Below are positions 1-12,328 of a DNA stretch of 64,000 nucleotides, one piece after another. The stretch is from Cymodocea nodosa (taxonomy: Eukaryota; Streptophyta; Magnoliopsida; Alismatales; Cymodoceaceae): contig JAZBRI010000010.1 of the NCBI GenBank assembly GCA_036874045.1, positions 4,918,001-4,982,000 of the forward strand, written 5' to 3'. Numbering within the stretch: the stretch's first letter is position 1; each line of letters begins with the position of its first letter. The notes below the pieces were generated by a model. The model was not told the DNA's origin. It was given only the letters and a program-made list of their open reading frames with translations, and did not search any database. Position numbers and translations under genes: made by a program.

Positions 1-913
1 AATGAAGTAAGTCCGTTGAGTTATCTGTAACTCCACGAACCATTTATTTTCTAATATGCCACTGTAGCAGTTACAGAAATAGGACATTCGAAGGAAAACC
101 ATGATTGCACGTATCACGCAGGAATTCACTTGTGGAAGGGAGAAGAAATCACCATCGTTGATATGAATGAAGGAAATCCAATCGATCATCTAAGTAGAAG
201 TAGTTACCACTAAAAAAATATAAAAGAAAAAGAGAAAAGAAGAAGAAGTGTGGTCAGTGTGTGCAGAGGAGGAAAAACCAAGCTATCTGTAGGCAGCGTA
301 GGAAGTTCTCTAAAGTACCACACCAACCACCACAACCACAACCATCACACCATAATCACCAACCATCGGAGGTCTATGAGGATACTTTCTTGATGTCGTG
401 TCGATTCCAAGCCAAATATAGTGCTTGACAACCATTGTGAGGAGTGATCGCGTCGCAGGAAGGGAAGCTGTTTTCACCAAGCACCGACTCATATTTCAGG
501 AGATTGTAAAGCTTCTAGCCTTGGTTTTGGGTTGATGCCAGTATGTTGAAGAGGAGATCATCTTTCAATTCTAGAGTAGCGATTCTATAGGGAGAGGATG
601 TAGAATTGTAAGTGATTAAGTTTTCAGTGGTGTAATCACGTCGCATGTAGTAACGGAAGTTTTTACTATCAATAGAGATTACTTTTACATTTCACCTTTC
701 ACCCATTTCCATGATCATATCAAAATAAAAATACCAAAAGCAACTTATCTGTGTTTATAGTTAATATTTGAGTGTTGTATTGTTTGTTTTGTATCATGAT
801 TGATGTTATCATTGTCAGAGTTTTGAATGTTTCATGTTTATTTAATTTAGAAAATAGAAAATAGTTTTACAGTTTATTGAATTGAATTGTTCATGATACT
901 TAAAGATTTTAAT
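1..913 (+). repeat. Athila-like LTR fragment (subfamily A)
   Basis: This stretch aligns collinearly with the LTR at 40355-42280, starting about 610 bp into it and stopping about 400 bp before its end, so both ends are missing. It has the LTR promoter-like TATAAAAG near 219. It also has the antisense reading frame seen in the other LTR copies. At its right edge the text changes abruptly from LTR (TTTTAATGG) to the host repeat unit. No primer site or polypurine tract adjoins it. Confidence 0.85.
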
Positions 914-2979
914 GGGGAGAGCCAAATGGTAAATTAAAACCAGGAGTAGTATAATTTTGTTGATAGGAGATAGGAGCTGTGACATCATCATGAAGGATTT
1001 TGTCGAAGTTAAGGTGGAATCTCACAACAAGATCTTGATCTCAACCCTGAAGATGTCGTGACCTTCATACCTATAAGCGGTTTTTATAGCAATGAAGGCT
1101 CCAAAAGTGAATGAAAACATGGAGGACACCATGGAATTCATCACGCATTTCTACTATCATACAATTTTATTTACATAACCTGAAATGTGATGTTGAGAGG
1201 TGTGATGGAATGTGCCATTACATTTTACCTGGGTTTTCTCTTACATTTTTTTGTGTTCGAACAGATCCAAAAAATTTATCAGTAATTTCTTGCCTTACTA
1301 CTTGAAATGAAGGATGTCTCCTTTGCATCATGTTAGTTACATTAAAATACATAAAAGATGATCTGATATATAAAATTTTGTTGTTTATCAAGAAAAGCAC
1401 AAAATGTTTTTGTATGATTCAGCCTACAAAGAAATTCATAAGTTTGTTTAGAAAATTTGTCCCTAAATGCTACATGCCATATTTGGACATTTTATACACC
1501 TAACAATGAGTATTTCAATATCTTAGATAGTTTAAGTATATGTCTTTGCATATCTGATAATTTAAAAGTCTGCATATTTATGTGTGTCACATATCCAAAG
1601 GGGTACTTTAGGAAATAATAGATTGGACAAATATCTATTATCATATAAGTCTAAATTGCCATTTCAAATTTTTTGTACCCTCATCTAAGTACATACGAAA
1701 TTCAAGGATTTTCCTCGTCATTTATACATATTAGTGTGACATCCTCCTTTGCATAAATTTTTACATTTGTACATATTATCTTATTATAGTCAAGCAATCT
1801 AAAAGGAAATGATGAAGAGGACTAGAAGGAAGACAACCCCATGGGTGTCTTCTATTGCATAAATCAAACGTTGAAAGAGAAGTGGACAACTCCTTCTGTG
1901 CCCACCTAAATCACATCATTTTTGTTTTTATATTTCCTTTCAAGATTTAAGATAATGATGGCAAAAAACAATGGGTGCCCACCATCCTCCTTTTACGACA
2001 CAAGATAGAAGAAAGTCAAACGAACAGTGGGGAAGAACACAATGTTATGCATATGCGTCTTCCCTTTTTTCACCATCTTCTTCTTTTTCTTTTTTTCTTT
2101 CTTTCCCTCAAATTTTGTAGACAATGAATAGTAGGTGCAACAAGAGACTTGATGCTCTACAACTAAAGGAGTGTTGTGACTAGATTGAACGATGTGGTTT
2201 AGGGACCAAGCAAAGAAATGTGGGAGAAAAGCTTCCTATTTAACAAACAATTAACCTTTGCTTAATTGAATCTGAAAATTTAGTTTTTGTTACTCTCCAT
2301 CACCTTAACTTTGGTGGAAATTTACGTATTAGCATAATTGATGTCATGACACATTTGTGGTTTAGGAATAATAATAATGTTGGCATTGTCAAAGTTTTAA
2401 TTCCGTAAAGTAACATGAGTGTACCATGTACGTTGTAATAGTCTAGTAAGTCATTTCCTCAAATAGAACAAAGGCAAAATAAGAGTTAAAAAACAAATTA
2501 GATTTGTCATTGATCTAATACAAAACAACGTAAGTGACAAGATAAATATCAAAATTGTGGCATGGAAAGGGGAAAAGCCAATAGTAGGCTCGTGATGGAT
2601 ATTGTGATTAAACTCTACGACTATTACCTCATTTAAAAAGGCATATCTTAAGACCTTTAAAACAAAAATTATCAATTAATACTCAGTGGGTAGCGTAGAA
2701 AGTGTACTAAATATGACAGTTAATCTAGCAATTTCTATAGTTGGATGCTACACAAGAAAATTCCCCGCAACTAAGTTTTTTAGAAATACTTCATTTTGAA
2801 GGCTGTAATTACTTCAAAATTTTAAAATTGTTAAGAAGAGATGTACAACTTCAAAATTGGCAGCAAAGCATCCTTCGATAACTTACTTAAAAACTCAAAC
2901 TTGGGAAAATTTTGAAATATTAAGTAATCGTGTGAACCTATGGTATAAACTCTCGAAACATAATGATGGGGAGTAGTGT
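914..2979. other. Host repeat unit A, flank of a lost GRP gene copy
   Basis: This 2.07-kb stretch matches 43543-45615, the region upstream of the minus-strand GRP gene in unit B. The gene and its promoter are absent here, replaced on the left by the LTR fragment. I recognise no gene. Short open frames differ between the A, B, C and D copies and are interrupted in some, so I treat the stretch as intergenic. The unit ends where an LTR begins at 2980, very near the natural unit junction seen at 45615/45616. Confidence 0.75.
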
Positions 2980-4796
2980 TGTTTAAAATGAAAAAGTGCA
3001 TAATATTAACGGTTAAATGATGGTTAATTGCATAATATTTAGATTATCATATTAAAATTAAGCCATTATGTTATAATTGCACTGTTATATGCTTTAATGA
3101 AAGAGTCTGCATAATTTCAAGGAATTAGTGTTAATATAGCACATTTTTGAACTGTCGATAAGTTGTTGGTTTTTAATTCTTTAGTATCTGAATTTTTTGT
3201 TATTTCGGAGAGTTATATTGCATGTACCGGACAGTTATGTTTTAAATGCTAAAAGAATATTTTGTTGAACAGTAACAACTCATTGAGTTAGTGTTCTTTT
3301 TGTTAAAAGATCACGTGCCAACTCGTTAAGTTACAGGTTTAAAGGTATAAAAAGATCATGTGAGAACTCGTTGAGTTAGCGAGTAAAAACCTTAAGTTAT
3401 ATATCTGAACTCGTTATGTTAGAATTATGCACGTGTTGAATTTAAATGCTTTATTATGTCACGTGAGATGCACATAGTTATCTCGTTAAGTTAGCATAAC
3501 TATACGCGTTGAGTTACATGAATACACACTAAGGTAACACATTATGTTAGGAGCTTATTTCTTTATTACACGTGTTTTATAGTTAAATCAACGAAGTAAG
3601 TTCGTTGAGTTATCTGTAATTCAACGAACCATTTATTTAGAAACAAGATATTCGAAGGAAAACCACGATTGCACGTATCATGCAGGGATTCACTCATGGA
3701 AGGAAGAAGAAATCACCATCGTTGATATGAATGAAGGAAATCCAACCGATCATCTAAGCAGAAGCAATTACTACTAAGAAATATAAAAGAAAAGGAGAAA
3801 AGACGAAGAGTGTGTGTGTAGAGGTGGAGGACCGCGCTAACTGTAGGCAGCGTCAGAAGTTCCCTGAAGCTCCACACCACCAACACCACCATCACCATAA
3901 TCACCAATCATCGGAGGTCTGTGAGGATACTTTCCTAATGTTAGGTCGATTTCGAGCCAAACACGGTGCTTGACAACCACTGTAAGGAGTGATCATGTTG
4001 CGGGAAAGGAAGCCATTTTCACCAAGCAACGACTCATATCTCAGGAGATTGTAAAGCTTCTAGCTATGGTTTCGGGTTGATGCCAGTATGCTAAAGAGGA
4101 GATCATCCTACAATTCTGGACTTGCGATTCTATAGGAAGAGGAGGTAGGATTGTAAGTGGTTAAGTTTTCAGTGGTGTAACCGTGTCGTATGTAGTGACA
4201 GAAGTTTTTACTATCGATAGAGATTACTTTTACATTTCACCTTTCACCCATTTTCATGACCATATCAAAACAAAAATACCAAAAACAACAAATTATCTAT
4301 GTTTACATTTCGTATTTAAGTGTTGTATTGTTTGTTTTGTACCATGATTAATGTTAGTATTGTCAGTATTGTAAATGTTTCATGTTTGTTTGATTTAGAA
4401 AATAGAAAATAGTTTTACAGTTTACTGAAATTGATTCGTACCTGATACTTAAAGATTTTAATGGTTACCATTGAAATATCTGAATGTTATTGATGCTGAA
4501 TGATAAATCTAATATTAACTAGCATTAAAGAGCTTAATTGATGTTATTTACAATCTGTGGAACCGCCCAATGGTTGGCCGAATTCCTCTGTAAATAGCAC
4601 TATTAAATTGGAAAGATAGATTTGTTGAGTTAATTCAATTCAACGAGGTTAGTCCGCTGAGTTAGCTAGAACTCAACGAAGTGCTTACTAAATATATAAA
4701 TTTCATAATTAACAACAAAACAATACACAGTTCTTACTCATTTCTCGATGGGATCGACCTGTACTTGCACACAAATACAATATACACTATACACTT
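2980..4796 (+). repeat. 5' LTR of outer element (subfamily A, 3' end lost)
   Basis: It begins TGTTTAAAATGAAAAAGTGC, like the LTR after the PPT at 40355. The U3 part (about 3250-3590) carries repeated AACTCGTTAAGTTAG and CACGTG motifs. TATAAAAG lies near 3780, followed by the R/U5-like region. The last 150-200 bp are missing: text stops in the sequence around TATACACTTT and runs directly into the start of another LTR, so no PBS follows. Confidence 0.85.
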
Positions 4797-6987
4797 TATT
4801 TAGAATGAAAAAGTGCATATTATTAACGGTTAAATGATGGTTAATTGCATAATATTTAGCTTATCATATAAGAATTAAGCCATTATGTTATAATTGCACT
4901 ATTATATGCTTTAATTGAAGAATTTGCTTAATTTGGGGGAATTAATGTTAATTTAGTACATTTATGAACTGTCGGTAAGTTGTAGGCTGTGAAATTCTTA
5001 AGTATCTGAATTTTCTGATATTTCAGACAGTTATGTTTAACATATCGAACAAATTCGGACAGTTATGTTTAACAGACCGAATATGTATTGGATAATTATG
5101 TTTAAATTGCCGAACAGTTATGTTTTGAGAGAATATTTTATTATTTCCTGAAGTACACGTGTCGAAACCAGAATGAATGACTTAAGTGAACTTTTGCTGA
5201 GTTATCTATAACTATCCAAAATTGTAGCTAGGCATTGGATAGTTATCCCTATAACTCTCCGAAATCTCTTTTTATTTTATAAAATAGTTGAGGACATGTG
5301 TCAAATTCTGGGAAATTGACTTAAGTGGATTTTCGATGAGTTAGCTGTAACTATCCGAAATGCATCTAAGCATCGGATAGTTAGACCTGTAACTCTCTGA
5401 AATGTTATTTTATGATTAAACTGTTGCTGACACGTGTTGAGATCTGGTAGATTTACTTAAGTTATATATCGGTGAGTTATTTGAAAGTATCTGAAATGCA
5501 CCTAAGCATCAGATAGTTAAGTTTATAAGTATCCGAAATGCACCTGAGCATCGGATAGTTAAATTTATGCACGTGTTTTATAGTTAAATCAACGAAGAAA
5601 GTTCGTTGAGTTATCTGTAACTCCACGGACTATATATTTTCTAATATGCCACTGTAGCGGTTGTAGGAACAAACAGTTGGAGGAGAAAAACCACGTTTGC
5701 ACGTATCGCGCAGGGAAAAGAAATCATCGTCGTTGATATGAATGAAGGAAATCCAACCAACCATTCAAGCAGAAGTAGTTACTGCTGAAGAAATATAAAA
5801 GAAAAGAAGAAAAAAAGAAGAGGTGTGATCGATGGGCGGACAGTGTGTGTAGAGGAGGATCGGCGTCGCAATTCTCTGAAGTACTACACCAACCATCATC
5901 ATCACCATCATCACCACCATAATCACCAACCATCGGAGGTCTGTGAGGATACTTGCCTAATGTCGGGTCGATTCCGAGCCAAACACAGTGTTTGACAACC
6001 ATTGTGAAGAGTGATCGCGTCGCGGGAAGGGAAGCCATTTTCACCAAGCGCCAACTCATATTTCAGGAGATTGTAAAGCTTTTAGCCTTGGCTTCGGGTT
6101 GATGCCTGTATGCTGAAGAGGAGATCATCTTGCAATTTTGGACTCAAGATTCTATAGGGAGAGGAGACAGAATTGTAAGTGGTTTAATTTTCAGTGGTGT
6201 AATCGCATTACAAGTAGTGTTGGAAGAATTTACTGTCAAGTGAGATTACTTTACATTTCACTTGTCGCCCATTTCCTTGTTCATATTAAAACAAAAATAC
6301 CAAAAACAATTTATCTATGTTTATATGTTGTATTTGAGTGTTGTATTGTTTGTGTTGTATCGTGATTAATGTTATCTTTGTCAGTGTTGTGATTGTTTTA
6401 TGTTTATTTTAGTTTTACAGTTTACTGAAATTGGTTCGTTCAAAAGACTTAAAGATTTTAATGGTTACTGTTTGAATTATTTGAATGTTAGTATTGCTTA
6501 ATGATAAACCCAATGTTAACTAACATTAAAGAGCTTAATTGATGTTATTTTCAATCTGTGGAATCGCCCAATGGTTGGCCGAATTCCTCTGTAAATAGCA
6601 ATATTAAAAAAGAAAAGTCAGGCTCGTGGAGTTAACTTAAGTCCACGAGGTTAGTCCATTGAGTTAGCCATAACTCAACAAACTTAGTCCGTTGAGTTAA
6701 CTATGAGTCGACGGAGAGCTTATTGAATATATAAATTTGATTTTTAACAAGCAAACAATTCTCAAGTTCGTCAACAATTCCCTGTGGGATCGACCTGTAC
6801 TTGCACACTGATACAATAGACACTGTGCACTTGCAGTTGAAATACAAATTGGAATTAATATCTAAATTGTATTAAAGGTTGTTTGTTTACTTCTAAAAGA
6901 GAGAATAGACATAAAGATAATTAACTAAGTAAAAATAGAAGTAACAAATCCAAGTTTTTATAGTGTAGTGCTGGGAAAACCCAAACA
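4797..6987 (+). repeat. 5' LTR of Athila-like element 1 (subfamily B)
   Basis: It starts TATTTAGAATGAAAAAG (degenerate TG), ends CCCAAACA, and a PBS follows after 7 nt. It is about 2.19 kb, against 1.85 kb for the same subfamily at 47862-49713 and 55351-57203. The extra length lies around 5030-5570 in repeats of a TCGGATAGTTA / TAACTATCCGA motif with interspersed ACACGTG. Near the 3' end it has the TCCGTTGAGTTA-type palindromes found throughout the family. Confidence 0.88.
5794..5801 (+). promoter_or_regulatory. Candidate LTR TATA box (TATAAAAG)
   Basis: TATAAAAG sits just upstream of a purine-rich stretch and is conserved at the matching place in other LTRs (near 219, 3780, 41180 and at 56010-56017). 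Its position fits the U3/R boundary. The transcription start is not visible from sequence. Confidence 0.55.
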
Positions 6988-6994
6988 AGTTTTA

Positions 6995-7009
6995 TGGTGC
7001 CGTTGCTGG
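6995..7009 (+). other. Primer-binding site, tRNA-Asp type (degenerate)
   Basis: TGGTGCCGTTGCTGG lies 7 nt after the LTR end. It differs at two positions from TGGCGCCGTTGCCGG, which I recall as the plant tRNA-Asp complement used by Athila-lineage elements. The equivalent site in the second copy is at 57211. Confidence 0.8.
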
Positions 7010-7096
7010 AGAATTGAATTGAATTGATATAAGCAACTGTTAGAGCTGTTTCATTTTAATAGCCAGAGTTGTGTGTTTTCTTCTGTAATTGAGAAT

Positions 7097-10000
7097 ATGG
7101 CATATGCTTATGCTCAAAGATTTCTGAAACCTGTAATTAGCATATGTGAATTCTGCAATTCTGAAGGATACGACATTTCTGATTGTTTGAAATTGAAATG
7201 TTTACAGATTGCTAGATCCCATGAACAACAAATGAATTATCCTCAATATAATAGAGCCGAGTATGAGAATCCTATAGTTTACCCAACTGATGGTCAGTAT
7301 AGAATGTGTAATATGATGAGACACACTGAAGTTTGGGATAACTATGACAGACTAGAGCATAGTATAGAGCAAAATCTGGACAAACTGGAATACTTTATGT
7401 GTCAACAACAAGAAGTCAACCAATTAAATTATAAGGAATCATATTCAGAACCTAAAAAGGATATAATTTACGAAACTAAAAAAGCCATAAAGAAAATTGA
7501 TCAAAAATTGAATGCAATGAAGTTAGATGATCTGGAAACAAAATTAAAAGCATTAGACGAAAATGCAATGAAAATACAAGTTATGCAACAAGACAATGAA
7601 AATTATAATGTTATAAACCTACATAATTTGCAAAATATATAGCAAGCAGAAAAGACTAATGCAAGAGAATTTAAAGAATGCACTTTAAAACTAAAAACAA
7701 TTGAAGATCATAATCACGAAAATGATATGCAAAAACATCATGAAAGTAACGAAAATCTGGAAGATGTATGTGTAACATTAAGATCTGGAACTGATATACC
7801 ACCAAGAACTCAAAATGAAAATGATATGAAGGTGGATAAGAGTAAAAATTAAAATGATAATGAAAATGTAATAGTTGAAAATCTAGAAATCACTAGAGAA
7901 CAATCTGAATCTGCGAATGAAGCTAAAAATGATCAAACAAATCAACTGAAAGAAAAAGAGTCTTTGAAATCAAAATCTTTAGTACCCTATCCTAAAAGAT
8001 TACAACAAACAATTCCTGAAAAACAAGAAAAAATTAGAGAAATTTTTGAAAAAGTGCATGTTAACATTCCTTTGTTAGATCTATTACAGAAAATCCCACC
8101 TTGTGCTAAATTTCTGAAGGATTGGTGTGCTAAGAAAAGAGAGTGAAAAATTCTTAGAAAGATCTTTTTAGCTGAGCAAAGTAGTTCCCTATTTCTGCCA
8201 CAAATTCCTAAAAATTTATCTGATCTTGGAATCCCTGTTATATCATGCACCATAGGAAATACCATTTTAGAAAGAACATTAATAGACTTAGGTGCAGGTA
8301 TAAATGTTATGCCAAATGATATATTTGCATCCTTAGGATTAGAAGGCTTAACTCCTACTAGTATGGTTATTCAATTAGTTGATAGAAGTATAAGATACCC
8401 TAGATGAAAAATAGAGGATGTCTTAATTAAAATAAAAAATTTTATATATCCTATTGATATTGTAATTTTGGATTCCCAACAAATTAAGCATAAAAATAGT
8501 GATACATCTTTAATTTTGGGAAGACCATTTTTAGCAACATCAAGGGCTGTTATCAATTGTAAAACTGGAGTAATGAAGTTAGCATATGGTAATGAGGATA
8601 CTCAATTAAATATTTTCAAACTAGAAAGGTTTAAGGAGTTAAAAATGTCCTTACATACCATAGACTTTTTAGAGGATGAAGGAGATATGCTAGATAATGT
8701 AATTCAAGAAGAATTAAAAAGGCAAATCAATTCTGAAACTTTAGAAGAAAGTGAAAGCATAAATATAGAAGGAGATCGGGAAGAAATTAATTTAAAAAAT
8801 GATGATGTTCAATTAGGAGCTCTAGCTTCTGATGGGCAACATTTAGAATTAAAACCTTTACCTCCTGAATTAACCTATATATTTCTGGAAGATAAACAAA
8901 CCTGTCCAATCATTATTGCTTCAGATTTAAAAGAGGATCAAATAGCTAAATTAAAAGATGTAGTAAAAAGTTATAAAGAAGCAATAGGATGGACTATGGC
9001 TGATATAAAAGGGTTAAGTTCAACTTTATGCTATCACCACATATATTTAGAAGAGTATGCTAAACCTGTTACAATTCTTGAGAGGAGATTAAATCCAAAC
9101 CTTAAAGAAGTAGTCAAGAAGGAAATAGTTAAATGGTTAGATAATGATATAATTTATCCGATTTCTGATAGCTTGTGGGTTAGTCCAATCTATGTAGTTC
9201 CCAAGAAATCAAGATTAACAGTTATTAGGAATGAAAGTCAAGACTTGATACCTACTAAAATTCAATCAGGCTGGAGAGTATGTATAGTCTATAGAAAGTT
9301 GAATGCTATGACTAGGAAAGATCATTTTCCCTTACCTTTTATAGATCAAATGCTGGAAAGATTAGCACGGCAAGAATATTTTTGTTTCCTAGACGGGTAT
9401 TCAGGGTATAATCAAATTCCAATAGCATTAGAGGATCAAGAGAAAACAACTTTCACCTGTCCTAATGGAACTTATGCTTTTAAAAGAATGTCATTCGGAT
9501 TATGCAATGCGCTAGCTACCTTTCAAAGGTGTGTAGGGCATATTTACTGGAATGACTGAAGATTTTTTAGAAATATTTATGGATGATTTTATTGTATATG
9601 GCAACTCATATGAAATGTGTTTAAGCAATTTAGACCAAATATTAAAGCGCTGTGTGGAAAAAAATCTGGTTTTAAATTGGGAAAAATGTCACTTCATGGT
9701 TAAACAAGGAATAGTCTTAGGGCATGTTGTTTCTAAAAAAGGGTTGGAAGTAGATAAAGCTAAAATAGAAGTAATATCTAATCTACCAAAATCTAAATTA
9801 GTAAAAGATATTAGATCATTTATAGGACATGCTGGTTTTTATAGAAGATTTATTAAAGACTTTAGCAAGATAGCTAATCTATTAAAAGATGTTCCGTTTA
9901 ACTTTGATAAAAATTGCAAGGAAGCATTTTTCAGACTTAAGACTAGTTTAATTTCAACTCCTATAATTCAAGCACCTAATTGGAACCATCTATTTGAATT

Positions 10001-11730
10001 AATGTGCGATGCTTCTGATTTTGTTGTAGGAGTAGTGTTAGGACAGAAGATAGAAAAATCTCCTAGAGTGATTCATTATGCAAGCAAAACCTTAAATGAT
10101 GCTCAAGTTAATTACACAACTACTGAAAAAGAATTATTAATTGTTGTGTTTGGTTTAGAAAAGTTTAGATCATATCTATTTGGAGCTAAAGTAATAGTAT
10201 ACACGGATCATTCAGCTCTAAAACATCTAATAAAGAAAAAAGAAACTAAATCTAGATTGATCCGATGGATATTATTATTACAAGAATTTGATCTAGAAAT
10301 TAAAGATAAAAAAGGTTGTGAGAATATAGTAGCAGATCATTTATTAAGATTACAAATAGAAAAATCAAATATTGAAATTAAGGATAATTTTCCTGATGAA
10401 CAATTAATGACCATGAACACAATGCCTTGGTATGCAGACATAGTTAATTACTTAGTTACTAGTTTAACACCTAAGGATTGGAATAGACAGGATAAGAAAT
10501 TGTTTTTCTCAAGAGTAAAATATTACTATTGGGAAGACCCATACTTATTTAAGAAATGTCTTGATCTGGTTTTAAGGAGGTGTGTTCCAGAAACTGAATA
10601 TCCGAGCTTATTGTCTTTCTGTCATGACCAAGCTTGTGGAGGACATTTTGGTTCAGGGAAAACTACTGCAAAAATTCTACAATGTGGGTTTTATTGGCCA
10701 ACACTATTCAGAGATGCTCATAAATATTGCTTAAGTTGTTTAAGATGTCAACAAATAGGAAGAATATCAAAGAGGGGTATGATGCCTCTTAATCCTATTG
10801 TTGAGGTTGAAATCTTTGATGTGTGGGGAATAGATTTTATGGGTCCATTTCCTATGTCTAATCAATTTAATTACATATTGTTGGGGGTGGATTATGTATC
10901 TAAAGGAATAGAAGCTATTCCTACAAAAACTAATGATAACAAAGTGGTAATACAATTTATAAGAACAAATATATTTGCCAGATTTCGAATACCGAAAGCC
11001 ATTATTAGTGATAGAGGAACTCATTTTTGTAATAGAAGTTTTGAATCCTTAATGAAAAAATATGGAGTAAACCACAAAATTGCAACATCATATTATCTAC
11101 AAACAAGTGGACAAGTAGAAAGTGCAAACAAACAAATTAAATTAATCTTGGAAAAAGTAGTAAATCCTACTAGAATAGATTGGGCTAATAGATTGATAGA
11201 TGCACTTTGGGCTTATAGAACTGCTTATAAAACGAGCTTAGGTATGTCACCTTTTAGGCTAGTTTATGGAAAAAGTTGTCATTTACCTGCTGAAATAGAA
11301 CATAAAGCTTATTGGGCATTAAAAACTCTGAACACTAATTTAAATCAAGCTGCTAAAAATATGAAAATGCAACTAATTGAATTAGAAGAATTTAGAAATG
11401 AAGCTTATTCGAAGACTGTAAGAGAAAAAGAAAAAATTAAATTTTGGCATGATAGAAAAGTTATTCCTAAAAGCTTTGAAATAGGACAAGAAGTATATCT
11501 TTATATGTCTAGACTCCATAACCATCTAGGAAAATTGAATCTAGATGGGCAGGACCTTACATAGTTCGAAATGTTTATCCTTATGGAGCTATTGAAATTG
11601 AAAATCCTAAAAATCAAAATATATTTAAAGTAAATGGACAAAGACTTAAACCTATTCTGAAAGCACCAAAAAGCTCTTTTGGAATTATAGAAGAAGTCAG
11701 AGTAGAGGATTACTCGAGCTTTACTTAGTA
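7097..11730 (+). pseudogene. Athila-like NC-PR-RT-RNaseH-IN polyprotein, copy 1 (broken)
   Basis: Domains in order: a CCHC-type knuckle (CEFCNSEGYDISDC, His replaced by Tyr here but present in copy 2); the VTLRSG motif typical of the Athila gag-pro junction; an aspartic protease (LIDLGAGINVMP); RT with FLDGYSGYNQI and FMDDF; RNase H ([23 protein letters not shown]); an HHCC integrase with [18 protein letters not shown] and [10 protein letters not shown]; and an [14 protein letters not shown] tail typical of Athila. No capsid domain precedes the knuckle. Breaks: stops at 7640, 7849, 8144 and 8404; a 2-nt deletion near 9534 just before FMDDF; a 1-nt deletion near 11533; and a 12-nt in-frame deletion near 9874. 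It starts at MAYAYAQ, about 100 nt after the PBS. Lineage confidence is high; activity is excluded. Confidence 0.92.
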
Positions 11731-12328
11731 AGAAATCAGTTTTTATGTTTATATATAAAAAATATATATATATTAAAAATATATATAAAACATAAAAATC
11801 GTTGTGGTTCAACTGACTAGATCCATTGGTATGATCGGAACATAAAAAATATGTATATTAATTTTCAAAAAAAATATATATATTTAGGTTTGACCGAAAC
11901 ATAGTATCGATTAAACCGATAACAAAACAGAAAAACTATTCTCTGTAATATGTTTATTATTATATTTGCTTGTACGGGGAGTCCATTGAGTTACGCTTAA
12001 CTCAACGAGCTTACTCCGTTAAGTCTTGAGTTAATCAACGAGCTTATTCCGTTGAGTTAACTGTAACTCAACGGAGTACTATAGCTAAGACTGTGGATAA
12101 AATAGTAATAGTGGATCGGGAAATGACCTGATTACTTGCCTAAACTTAGGACTTATTTAAACTAAAACCTAGGGTTTTGGGGGCATTATCTGGCAAATCA
12201 TTTAGAATCTAGAACAGTAGAAATCTGAGCGATTCCGTGCTGTTGTGTAACTCCACGATGAGGAAGATGACGCCTGAATTCTAGGAAGAGGCAGTTGACA
12301 CCGCATAGTTTCTGAAGGAATCTGAAGA
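11731..12328 (+). other. Post-pol spacer with AT repeats and palindromes
   Basis: There is no gene. The first part is AT repeat. Around 11887-11925 is a unit with ACCGAAACATAGTATCG (ACCGA/TCGGT-type inverted ends) that is repeated three times in the second copy. From 11982 to 12075 are three TCCGTTGAGTTA-type palindromes. The last (12048-12075) has a perfect 12-bp stem, TCCGTTGAGTTA against TAACTCAACGGA, with an ACTG loop. Confidence 0.7.

Noticed and set aside
310-492. LTR antisense frames as independent host genes
   Set aside because: They recur only inside LTR copies; kept only as a finding about the LTR.
10767-11024. Minus-strand frames inside integrase (also 61071-61379)
   Set aside because: Shadows of the conserved integrase frame on the other strand.
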